From positions 1 to 39,134 of the forward strand of contig JAGOJY010000038.1 of assembly GCA_017994815.1 (NCBI GenBank): a stretch of 39,134 nucleotides of DNA. Reading direction: 5' to 3'. Under the pieces are notes generated by a model. The model searched no databases. It saw nothing but the letters and a program-made list of their open reading frames with translations, and was not told where the DNA came from. The stretch is from Acidobacteriota bacterium (GTDB taxonomy: Bacteria > Acidobacteriota > Polarisedimenticolia > J045). Both the position numbers and the translations under genes were made by a program. Of this stretch, positions 33,301 to 39,134 are shown in pieces (the stretch's first letter is position 1; every line of letters starts with the position of its first letter).

Positions 33301-35732
33301 TTGTTGTCGAACGGACAGCTGATGGTGGAGCTGCCGGTGCTGGTCGTGCGGACGAAGGTGCCCGCGTTCGTGAACTGCCCGCTGCCCGCAATGCCGCCGT
33401 CGGACTGTTGATCGAACGTCGATCCGGCCAGGACCTCCAGTACTCCGCTGATGGAGAAGTTGCCGCCGCCGTTGTTCACGGCCGTGCTGTTGTTGCCGAT
33501 GCGCAGCGTGCGGCCGAGGAGCTTGCCGCTGGCGCCGCTCATCGTGAGGCCGCCGTTGGCCGTCGTCGTGCCGCTGCCCGTCATGTTGCCGCCGCTCCAG
33601 GTGAAATGATCGGTGAGGGTGAGCAACCCCGCGCCGGTCAGCACGCCGCTGTTGAGGGTGAATGTCCCGATCTCCGACGTGCCGCTCCCCAACGTGAGTT
33701 GCCCGCCGGTGATGGTCAGCGAGCCGCCGTCCTGCACCCGCAGCGTGGCGATGTCCTGGTTGCCCGACGAGAAGGTCACGGAGAACGAACTGATGCAGAC
33801 GTCGTCGGTCGAATTCGGCAGCCGGTCGAGGTCCCAGTTCGCCGCCGTGTGCCACGAGTTGTTGAAGGTCGAGTTGTCGAAGTTGATCGTGCCCGGGCAG
33901 ACGCCGAACTCGCCTTCCGGCGTGTCGGCGGGTCCGGACAGCACGTGCTCGGCGCCTCCAGGCGCCGGGCCGAGGTAGACCAGGCCGGCATCCGCCGATG
34001 CCGCGGGCGCGACCCCGGCGACCACCGAACGGCCGTGTTCGTCGACCGCCAACGCGTTCGCGCGCACGGAGCTCGCGAGAGGGATGGGGCCCTCGTCCGC
34101 GATCGCACCCGCCGACGCGAGCCGGCCCGTGTGCCAGTTGGCCCCATCGCGTCGCCCCGCGATCCACGTGTGTCCCGCGGGATCCGCCCCGGACAGCAAG
34201 GTGTCGCCGACCTCGAACGCCAGCGCGCGCGCGACCGATTGCGGGTCGTCCGCCGCGGAATCGGTGACGGTCACGCGCGAGCCGATCGGGAGCAGCACGA
34301 CGACGCTCCCGTCAGGTCCCAGCCCGAGGCGGGCGCGGCCGGCCGGCGCGGTTCCCGCCAGCCGGCGGACGAGCAGGGGAGCCGGCGCGTTCCCGCCGGC
34401 GGCGATCCGCGCCACGAAGCCGTCTGCAGGCGAGCCGATGATCGACTCGCCGGCCGGCCACTCCACCGAATCGGTGGTTCCGAGCACGACGGCGTCTCCC
34501 GAGGGTTCGAACGCGAGCGCCTGCGCCGACTCGTCCGCGCTTCCGCCGAGCGTCACGCCGAGCGCGTTGCCATCGCGGAGATCGACGGCGGCCACGAACG
34601 CGTCGGACGTGGCGAGGGGAGCCGCGCTGGTCGAGCGGCCCGCGATCCAGGCCCGGCCGTCGGCGCCCAGCGCGAGCGCGAGAGCCTCGTCGTGGCCCTC
34701 GCCGCCATAGAGCGCCGCACCGGCCGGCCGCGATCCATCGGTCGTGAACCAGGCCACGAAGGCGTCGGACGGTCCGTGGCGCGGTGACGAGACGCCCGGG
34801 AAGTCGGTGGACGTGGTCCATCCGGCGACGACGGCTTCGCCCGCCGGGCCGATGCGCACGGCGCTCGGCACGTCGTCGCCAACTCCGCCGAACCACGTGA
34901 TCGAGATCGGCGCGTTGGCGCCCTCCGGCACCCGCACCAGGAACGCGTCGGCCCGGCGCCATGGCTCGTCGCTCATCCCGGCGGGGGCGAGCCCCGCGGC
35001 CCCGGTGCGGCCGACGACGAAACGCGTCCCCGAAGCGTCGATCGCCAGCGCGGAACCGGCCGCCTCGGGGGACACTTGTGGCGCGTGGGCGCGCATCGAG
35101 AACCGAACGGTCGTGCCGCCGTCGGCGATCGCGTCGGGCCATGGCATCGGTACGGTTCGGCCGTCCAGGGGCAATAGTCCGCCGGTACCCTCGGTGATGG
35201 AGAACGTCAGTTTCGCTTCGCCCACGGTGAGTACCACCGCCCCGGCGCCGTCGCTGGCCGCGGAGGCCCCCTCGAGTTGGAGGAGCAGTTCGCCCGCGGC
35301 TGTCATCGGCGCGACGCGCAATTCCGCGCGCAGTTCCAGCCCGTCGCCTGCCAGCAGCAGGTCAACCCCCGGCGCGACGCCCGGGTACATGACCGACTCG
35401 AAGACCGGCACGTTCTCGATCCACGAGTCCGGTACGTTGCCCGCGGCGTAGTGCGCGTGCGTGAGCGCCTGAAGCCCGGGGACGGGTTCCGCGGCGACGG
35501 CCAGGCGGAGCCGGAACTCCTCGCCCGACGCGAGGATGACGCGGATGGCCCCCGGCTCCGGCAGCACGGACAGACCCGACCCGCGGGCGAGGAACCGGGC
35601 CGGAGCCGCGGCCTGCCCCTGGTTGGCCTCGAAGTGGAGGGGGGATAAGGCCGCGCTCGCGCTCGCCGCACAGATCAGGAGCGTGCCCACGATCAAGCCC
35701 AGCCGCGGAAGCCGGGCCTCGGTGTTCGCCAT
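30375..35732 (-). CDS. giant surface protein: SBBP head, 231-residue tandem repeats, autotransporter-type beta-helix
   Basis: The product has 1,785 residues from ATG 35732, after which the signal peptide LGLIVGTLLICAASASA is plain; the upstream ATG at 35777 has none of this. Residues about 28-210 are the LHFEANQGQ..RFLARG head (DUF7948-like) that precedes SBBP repeats. About 225-600 is an SBBP-type propeller (repeated DAFV, W-x-AGR/GRST). About 605-690 begins the beta-helix (SWHTAANWDLDRLPNSTDDV). About 700-1460 carries three 231-residue repeats plus a decayed fourth. About 1530-1640 is the autotransporter-type end (GGQLGPGLSPGVLAV). The last about 100 residues are an FN3-like cap (GFWYLVRERVPGCG, GTYGFASGGAERV). 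No beta-barrel translocator follows, so export beyond the periplasm needs another system. Ligand unknown. Confidence 0.85.
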   Translation of the reverse strand: MANTEARLPRLGLIVGTLLICAASASAALSPLHFEANQGQAAAPARFLARGSGLSVLPEPGAIRVILASGEEFRLRLAVAAEPVPGLQALTHAHYAAGNVPDSWIENVPVFESVMYPGVAPGVDLLLAGDGLELRAELRVAPMTAAGELLLQLEGASAASDGAGAVVLTVGEAKLTFSITEGTGGLLPLDGRTVPMPWPDAIADGGTTVRFSMRAHAPQVSPEAAGSALAIDASGTRFVVGRTGAAGLAPAGMSDEPWRRADAFLVRVPEGANAPISITWFGGVGDDVPSAVRIGPAGEAVVAGWTTSTDFPGVSSPRHGPSDAFVAWFTTDGSRPAGAALYGGEGHDEALALALGADGRAWIAGRSTSAAPLATSDAFVAAVDLRDGNALGVTLGGSADESAQALAFEPSGDAVVLGTTDSVEWPAGESIIGSPADGFVARIAAGGNAPAPLLVRRLAGTAPAGRARLGLGPDGSVVVLLPIGSRVTVTDSAADDPQSVARALAFEVGDTLLSGADPAGHTWIAGRRDGANWHTGRLASAGAIADEGPIPLASSVRANALAVDEHGRSVVAGVAPAASADAGLVYLGPAPGGAEHVLSGPADTPEGEFGVCPGTINFDNSTFNNSWHTAANWDLDRLPNSTDDVCISSFSVTFSSGNQDIATLRVQDGGSLTITGGQLTLGSGTSEIGTFTLNSGVLTGAGLLTLTDHFTWSGGNMTGSGTTTANGGLTMSGASGKLLGRTLRIGNNSTAVNNGGGNFSISGVLEVLAGSTFDQQSDGGIAGSGQFTNAGTFVRTTSTGSSTISCPFDNNGTVDVQTGTLVLSGNGAHAGDFDATGAVLRFGGGTQTLAAGADVSGTRVEFGNANVTVNGGYAVTGTTQVTGNVTFNAAATLTSLGAAYEQSAGVVNLNSGETATVTTINHSAGTLQGSDAINVSGLYTWTGGTLSGDGVSTAQGGLVISGASGKLLGRTLRIGNNSTAVNNGGGNFSINSPGVLEILAGSTFDQQSDGGIAGSGQFTNAGTFVRTTSIGSSTISCPFDNNGTVDVQTGTLVLSGNGTHAGDFDATGAVLRFGGGTQTLAAGADVSGTRVEFGNANVTVNGGYAVTGTTQVAGNVTFNAAATLTSLGAAYEQSAGVVNLNSGETATVTTINHSAGTLQGSDAINVSGLYTWTGGTLSGSGVSTAQGGLVISGASGKNLGRTLRIGNNSTAVNNGGGNFSINSPGVLEILAGSTFDQQSDGSIAGNGQFTNSGTFVRTTSTGSSSIFCPFDNNGTVDVQTGTLVLSGNGTHAGDFDATGAVLRFGGATHTVATGADISGTRVEFGNGSVTLNGGYAVTGTTQVAGNVTFNAAATLTSLGAAYEQSAGVVNLNSGETATVTTINHSAGTLQGSDAINVSGLYTWTGGTLSGSGVSTANGGLALSGASSKLLVRTLRNANNGTATHTGPGNLSINSPGLFENLSGSLFDQQDDSDIPGSGQFVNAGTFLRSADAGTVTIGCDVDNTGLFEVRSGKVGLTGTYSQSAGSTIVNGAVLESFPSLSISGGIVGGAGTMDAALTMAGGQLGPGLSPGVLAVADDLAAAPRNYTQAAGASFHVEVGGLSPGNGPANHDQLTVSGTASLNGPLHVTLVNGFLPNVGDSITILTAASRVGTFSTNPEPMPECRIWRTEYLPGAVVLHVEQVPVELSGLRIAANGTTLNWNAGSPAAGTVHDVARGRLGQFPVGSGVAETCVVSGTPLLTAEDATTPGANEGFWYLVRERVPGCGTNGTYGFASGGAERVTAVCP
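31546..33618 (-). repeat. three near-identical 693-bp tandem repeats inside the giant surface gene
   Basis: Units cover 31546-32238, 32239-32931 and 32932-33618. The first two are 693 bp and the third 687 bp, lacking six bases that encode two residues of the NSPG motif. Most positions are identical between units (for example the segments at 31546, 32239 and 32932 coding the SDA-INHSAG-VNLNSG part). A more degenerate fourth unit extends to about 31320. Each codes 231 residues ordered TWTGGTLSG, GASGK-LGRTLRIGNN, STFDQQSDGGIAG, CPFDNNGTVDVQTGT, GTRVEFGN. Confidence 0.95.
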
Positions 35733-35980
35733 CGCACACCTCGCACGAAGTGCGTCTGCGCGCGGGTGGGCCGTCATGGCCGAACCCCGTCGAATGCGAA
35801 AACCTCCCCGAAGTACCGCGGCAGAGCTTGTCCCGAGAAACTACGCTCAACATCCTTGTAAATCTGCGAGGCCATCGTGCCCGGCGCCTCGACACGCTCG
35901 TGGCGCTCCGGGCGGAACTGGCCCGCCTCGGCGGACGCGCGTAGCCGGGCACGCCCCTACCCCGCGGACTAACTTCCTGT

Positions 35981-36009
35981 TTGACAGCCGCCCCGGCCGG
36001 GAGTAGGAA
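35981..36009 (+). promoter_or_regulatory. candidate promoter of the tetR-RND operon
   Basis: A perfect TTGACA lies at 35981-35986. Seventeen bases later, TAGGAA (36004-36009) could serve as a weak -10 element, half matching TATAAT. The -10 position overlaps the left edge of the 18-bp palindrome, so repressor binding would block polymerase. Confidence 0.5.
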
Positions 36010-36023
36010 TGAACGTTCATTCC
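36006..36023. promoter_or_regulatory. 18-bp perfect palindrome, probable TetR operator
   Basis: GGAATGAACGTTCATTCC is a perfect inverted repeat of 9+9 bases, of the TGAACGTTCA type bound by many AcrR/NemR-like TetR regulators. It lies 51 bases before the TetR start and overlaps the candidate -10 box. This arrangement fits autorepression and control of the efflux genes downstream. Confidence 0.75.
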
Positions 36024-36074
36024 GGGGCCAAGAGACCTTTCTCGCCACTTCGTAGCGTCTTGCCGGAGGGTCGG

Positions 36075-36656
36075 GTGGAAGAAACCGACAAGAGGGCGGC
36101 CGTTCTGCGGGCAGCCATCGAGATCGTCGGCGAGCAGGGGTTCCACGGCGCGCCGATGGTCCAGATCGCGGAGCGCGCCCACGTCGGGACCGGCACGATC
36201 TACCGCTACTTCGCCGACAAGGACGCGGTGATCCGGGCGGCGGTCGATCAGATCCAGGCCGGCATGCTCGCGGCCGCGCTCGCCGACTACCCCGCCGGGG
36301 AGCCGGTCCGCACGCGCTTCCTCCACCTCGCCAACATTTGGCTCCGCTACGCGATCGACCGTCCGATGGAGTTCCGCTACCTCAGGCAGTTCATGGACTC
36401 CCCCTACGGCATCGCGCGGCGCCGGGCGTGGCTGCCGGGTGGCAGCAGCAGCCTGCTGACCGACCTGTTCCGGGAAGGCCAGGAGCAGAAGGTGATCAAG
36501 GAGCTGCCCGCGCTGGTCCTCGTCGCGCTCGGCTTCGAGCCGTTGGCGAGGATCTGCGCCGACATCATCAACGGCCTGCTCGCGGACGAACCGCGGCTGA
36601 TCGCGTCCACCTGCGACGCGTGCTGGGACGCGCTCAAGCGCGAACCGCTGACCTGA
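36075..36656 (+). CDS. TetR-family repressor of the efflux operon
   Basis: The product has 193 residues from GTG 36075, four bases after GGAGGG; the homology starts there (EETDKRAAVLRAAIEIVGEQ). An ATG at 36009 would place the start inside the operator palindrome and add an unlikely basic leader. The N-terminal helix-turn-helix is GFHGAPMVQIAERAHVGTGT followed by IYRYFADKDAVIRA (about residues 20-55). The rest is the all-helical ligand and dimer domain (FLHLANIWLRYAIDRPMEFR, ELPALVLVALGFEPLARICA). By family and position it represses its own operon and releases DNA when a toxic compound binds. It is followed after 31 bases by the RND adaptor. Confidence 0.9.
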   Translation: MEETDKRAAVLRAAIEIVGEQGFHGAPMVQIAERAHVGTGTIYRYFADKDAVIRAAVDQIQAGMLAAALADYPAGEPVRTRFLHLANIWLRYAIDRPMEFRYLRQFMDSPYGIARRRAWLPGGSSSLLTDLFREGQEQKVIKELPALVLVALGFEPLARICADIINGLLADEPRLIASTCDACWDALKREPLT

Positions 36657-36687
36657 TCGCATGCCCAAGGAACGAGAGGGTTCGACG

Positions 36688-37848
36688 ATGACGAACTGCA
36701 ATCGCGCCGGCCTCGCGCCGGCCGCCGGCATCCTCGCCGCAGCGCTGCTCCTGTTCTCCGCCGCCGGCTGCCGCCAGCAGCAGGTGCCGCCGCAGCGCGG
36801 CCCGGCCGAGGTCGCGACGGTGACCGTGCGCGCCGAGCGCGCCGTGCTGACGACCGAGCTGCCCGGCCGCACGGCGGCCCACCTCGTGGCCGAGGTGCGC
36901 CCGCAGGTCAACGGCATCATCCAGGCTCGGCGCTTCGCCGAGGGCTCGGACGTGAAGGCCGGCCAGTTGCTGTACCAGATCGACCCGGCCCCCTACAAGG
37001 CCGCGGTCGAGCAGGCCGAGGCGGCGCTGGCGATGGCCGAGGCCAACCTGCCCGCGGCGCGCTCGCGCGCCGAGCGTCTCGAGGGCCTGGTCGAGATCCG
37101 CGCCGCCGGGCAGCAGGACTACGACGACGCGACCGCCGCGCTGCGGCAGGCCGAGGCCGCCGTCGCGGCGAACCGCGCGGCGCTGGAGAGCGCGCGCATC
37201 AACCTGTCGTACACGCCGGTGAAGGCACCGATCTCGGGCCGCATCGGCAAGTCGGCCGTCACGGTCGGCGCGCTCGTCACGGCCTACCAGCCGGTGCCGC
37301 TGGCGATGATCCAGGAGATCGACCCGATCTACGTGGACGTGACGCAGTCGTCGGCCGACCTCCTGCGCCTGCGCAACAAGTTCTCCAGCGGCGCGCTGAA
37401 GCGCGACGAGGACGCCGCGCGCAAGGTGCGGCTGCTGCTGGAAGACGGCACACCGTACCCGCAGGAGGGGACGCTCCAGTTCCGCGACGTGACGGTCGAC
37501 CCGACCACCGGGTCGGTCATCGTGCGCATGGTGTTCCCCAACCCCGAGCACGTGCTGCTCCCCGGGATGTTCGTGCGGGCGGTCATCGAGGAGGGCCTGG
37601 CCGAGAACGCGATCTTCGCCCCGCAGCAGGGCGTGACGCGCGACCCGCGCGGGAACGCGCGGGTGCTCGTCGTCGGCGCCGACGGCAAGGTCGAGGAGCG
37701 CGCGATCGAAGTCGGCCGCGCGATCGGCGACCGCTGGCTGGTGACCAAGGGACTCGCGGACGGCGAGCAGGTGATCGTCGAGGGCCTGCAGAACGTGCGG
37801 CCGGGCGACACGGTGAAGGCCGTCCCGTTCGCAGCGGCTTCCCGGTAA
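36688..37848 (+). CDS. RND efflux periplasmic adaptor lipoprotein (AcrA/MexA type)
   Basis: The product has 386 residues from ATG 36688 (GAGAGGG about eight bases upstream); the ATG at 36661 is closer to the tetR stop but lacks a site. Residues 1 to about 24 end in a lipobox (LFSAAGC), so the protein is anchored to the inner membrane by lipidation. Domains follow the family order: lipoyl half (ELPGRTAAHLVAEVRPQVNG, FAEGSDVKAGQLLYQID), a helical hairpin (AEAALAMAEANLPAARSRAE), lipoyl half (INLSYTPVKAPISGRIGKSA), beta-barrel (YVDVTQSSADLLRL, VRLLLEDGTPYPQ) and membrane-proximal domain (LLPGMFVRAVIEEG, RWLVTKGLADGEQVIVEG). It joins the RND pump to an outer-membrane channel. It lies 9 bases before the pump gene. 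Confidence 0.95.
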   Translation: MTNCNRAGLAPAAGILAAALLLFSAAGCRQQQVPPQRGPAEVATVTVRAERAVLTTELPGRTAAHLVAEVRPQVNGIIQARRFAEGSDVKAGQLLYQIDPAPYKAAVEQAEAALAMAEANLPAARSRAERLEGLVEIRAAGQQDYDDATAALRQAEAAVAANRAALESARINLSYTPVKAPISGRIGKSAVTVGALVTAYQPVPLAMIQEIDPIYVDVTQSSADLLRLRNKFSSGALKRDEDAARKVRLLLEDGTPYPQEGTLQFRDVTVDPTTGSVIVRMVFPNPEHVLLPGMFVRAVIEEGLAENAIFAPQQGVTRDPRGNARVLVVGADGKVEERAIEVGRAIGDRWLVTKGLADGEQVIVEGLQNVRPGDTVKAVPFAAASR

Positions 37849-37857
37849 GGGGCGACC

Positions 37858-39134
37858 ATGGCCAACTTCTTCATCGACCGGCCGGTCTTCGCCTGGGTCA
37901 TCGCGATCGCGATGATGGTCGGCGGCGGGCTGGCGATCTACAACCTGCCGATCGCCCAGTACCCGCCGATCGCGCCGCCCTCGATCTCGATCGGCGCGTT
38001 CTACCCGGGCGCGTCGGCCAAGACGGTCGAGGACAGCGTCGTCCAGATCATCGAACAGAAGATGACCGGCCTCGACCAGATGATCTACATGCAGGCGACG
38101 TCGGACGCCGCGGGCTCGGCGCAGCTGACGCTGACGTTCGCGCCGGGCACCGACCCCGACTTGGCCTGGGCCAAGGTGCAGAACAAGCTGCAACTCGCGA
38201 TGCCGTCGCTGCCGGAAGTCGTGCAGCGGCAGGGGCTGCGCGTCAGCAAGTCGACGCGCAACTTCCTCCTGATCGTCGGGTTGACGTCCGACGATCCGCA
38301 CTGGACGCGGGCCGACCTGAGCGACTTCCTGATCTCGCGCGTGGAGAACGTTCTCGCGCGCGTTCCGGGTGTGGGCGAGGTCGAGGTCTTCGGCACCGGC
38401 TACGCGATGCGGATCTGGCTCGACCCGGACAAGCTGACCAAGTACGGCATGACGATCGACGACGTGATCGCCGGCGTGCGCACGTACAACGTCGAGATCT
38501 CGGCCGGGCAGTTCGGCGCGGCCCCGGCGCTGCCCGGGCAAAGGCTCAACGCCTCGATCCTCGTGCAGTCGATGCTGATGACGCCGGAGGAGTTCGCCGC
38601 CGTACCGCTGCGGACCAACCCCGACGGCTCGATCGTCCGCGTATCGGACGTCGGGCGCACCGCGATGGGCACCGACTTCGACGACATCCGGGCCAACTAC
38701 AACGGCATGCCGGCCACCGCGTTGGCGATCCGGCAGGCGGCCGGGGCCAACGCGCTCGACACGGCCGACGCGGTCAAGGCCGCGATGTCCGACCTTGCGA
38801 AGTACTTCCCGCCCGGTATGAAGGTGATCTACCCCTACGACTCGACGCCCTTCGTGCGGGTCGCCATCGGCGAGGTGGTCAAGACGCTGCTCGAGGCGGT
38901 CGTCCTCGTCTTTCTCGTGATGTACCTGTTCCTCGGCAACCTGCGCGCCACGCTGATCCCGACGATCGCCGTCCCGGTGGTGATCCTCGGCACCTTCGGG
39001 GTCCTCGGGCTGTTCGGCTTCTCGATCAACATGCTGACGATGTTCGCGATGGTGCTGGCGATCGGCCTGCTCGTGGACGACGCGATCGTCGTCGTCGAGA
39101 ACGTCGAGCGGGTGATGAGCCAGGAAGGGCTCCC
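37858..39134 (+). CDS. RND multidrug efflux transporter, HAE1 (AcrB/MexB) type, 3' end outside the window
   Basis: The first 425 codons are visible from ATG 37858; complete members have about 1,040 residues. The start ANFFIDRPVFAWVIAIAMMV is the classical first helix. Porter-domain signatures follow: YPPIAPPSISIGAFYPGASA, QMIYMQATSDAAGSAQLTLT, FAPGTDPDLAWAKVQNKLQ, RVPGVGEVEVFG, and the docking segment begins at QSMLMTPEEFAAVPL. Helices 2-4 are present (TLLEAVVLVFLVMYLFLGNL, IAVPVVILGTFGVLGLFGFS, LTMFAMVLAIGLLVDDAIVV). The last includes the adjacent aspartates (VDDAIVVVENV) of the proton relay. It exports drugs and other amphiphiles using the proton gradient, as a trimer with the adaptor. An outer-membrane TolC/OprM gene probably lies beyond the right edge. 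Confidence 0.96.
   Translation, partial: MANFFIDRPVFAWVIAIAMMVGGGLAIYNLPIAQYPPIAPPSISIGAFYPGASAKTVEDSVVQIIEQKMTGLDQMIYMQATSDAAGSAQLTLTFAPGTDPDLAWAKVQNKLQLAMPSLPEVVQRQGLRVSKSTRNFLLIVGLTSDDPHWTRADLSDFLISRVENVLARVPGVGEVEVFGTGYAMRIWLDPDKLTKYGMTIDDVIAGVRTYNVEISAGQFGAAPALPGQRLNASILVQSMLMTPEEFAAVPLRTNPDGSIVRVSDVGRTAMGTDFDDIRANYNGMPATALAIRQAAGANALDTADAVKAAMSDLAKYFPPGMKVIYPYDSTPFVRVAIGEVVKTLLEAVVLVFLVMYLFLGNLRATLIPTIAVPVVILGTFGVLGLFGFSINMLTMFAMVLAIGLLVDDAIVVVENVERVMSQEGL

Noticed and set aside
30699..34787. A 1,362-codon open frame on the plus strand opposite the giant surface gene
   Set aside because: It is rich in Arg, Ala, Gly and Val with no domain or signal peptide, and repeats only because the real gene on the other strand repeats. 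High GC keeps such shadows open.
36009..36074. Longer TetR start at ATG 36009
   Set aside because: The ATG lies within the 18-bp operator palindrome and would leave no room for a promoter or ribosome-binding site; GTG 36075 has GGAGGG and family-like text.
36634..38541. A 635-codon minus-strand frame opposite the RND adaptor and pump
   Set aside because: The opposite strand carries two clear, conserved proteins; this frame is Arg/His/Asp/Val-rich shadow text.
1..39134. CRISPR arrays, tRNA/rRNA genes, restriction or toxin-antitoxin defence genes
   Set aside because: I looked for short regularly spaced repeats, T-arm motifs and known defence motifs. The only regular repeats are the 693-bp coding units and the 36-bp pair; no tRNA-like cloverleaf or defence gene was recognised.

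Overview
The window is GC-rich throughout (about two-thirds G+C by eye, not computed) and encodes a Gram-negative bacterium. It has an outer-membrane FadL-type barrel, an RND efflux pump with its periplasmic adaptor, and many Sec-exported proteins. The exported repertoire (SBBP/autotransporter-type repeats, Kelch propeller, VWFA-related fragment, CARDB/PKD/FN3 modules, Cys-rich DG..C repeats, a large winged-helix/TPR regulator) is typical of environmental Acidobacteriota, Myxococcota and similar uncultured phyla. I cannot place it more precisely from sequence alone. I saw no rRNA, tRNA, CRISPR array or intact mobile element.

Bases 1-9,000 are decayed. They hold a sensor kinase, a metallo-beta-lactamase-fold hydrolase, a VWFA-related fragment and a FadL-like porin, each with one frame break. 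They also hold a headless DUF2461 gene, a tailless alpha/beta hydrolase and an istB (IS21-type) scrap bracketed by 36-bp direct repeats. Inside this stretch sits an apparently intact ECF sigma factor/putative anti-sigma pair, divergent from a small three-helix membrane protein. From 9.2 to 13.1 kb runs a 1,313-residue secreted multidomain protein. It is followed by a truncated permease, a DUF4239-type membrane protein and a large winged-helix/TPR regulator (both minus strand).

From 17.4 to 30.3 kb the genes are mostly intact and mostly single: DUF4242 protein, several exported proteins of unknown role, a stand-alone PAS protein followed by an FAD/NAD(P) oxidoreductase, a vanadium-haloperoxidase-like enzyme, UDP-galactopyranose mutase, a GNAT acetyltransferase, a Kelch protein and an amphi-Trp-like protein. 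At 30.4-35.7 kb (minus) lies a 1,785-residue surface protein containing near-identical 693-bp repeats. The right end (36.0-39.1 kb) is a TetR-RND adaptor-RND pump operon with a perfect 18-bp palindrome over its promoter; the pump runs off the window.

The most unusual signal is not one gene but shared sequence between loci. A leader of about 70 bp just upstream of the ECF sigma gene recurs, in the same relative orientation, just upstream of glf 20 kb away, next to a fragment of the small membrane gene that neighbours the sigma factor. A 209-bp piece of the permease (5 mismatches) and a 19-bp exact repeat also connect the 25.1-26.1 kb stretch to the 4.7-5.3 and 13.9-14.1 kb loci, so that stretch looks like a mosaic of copies.
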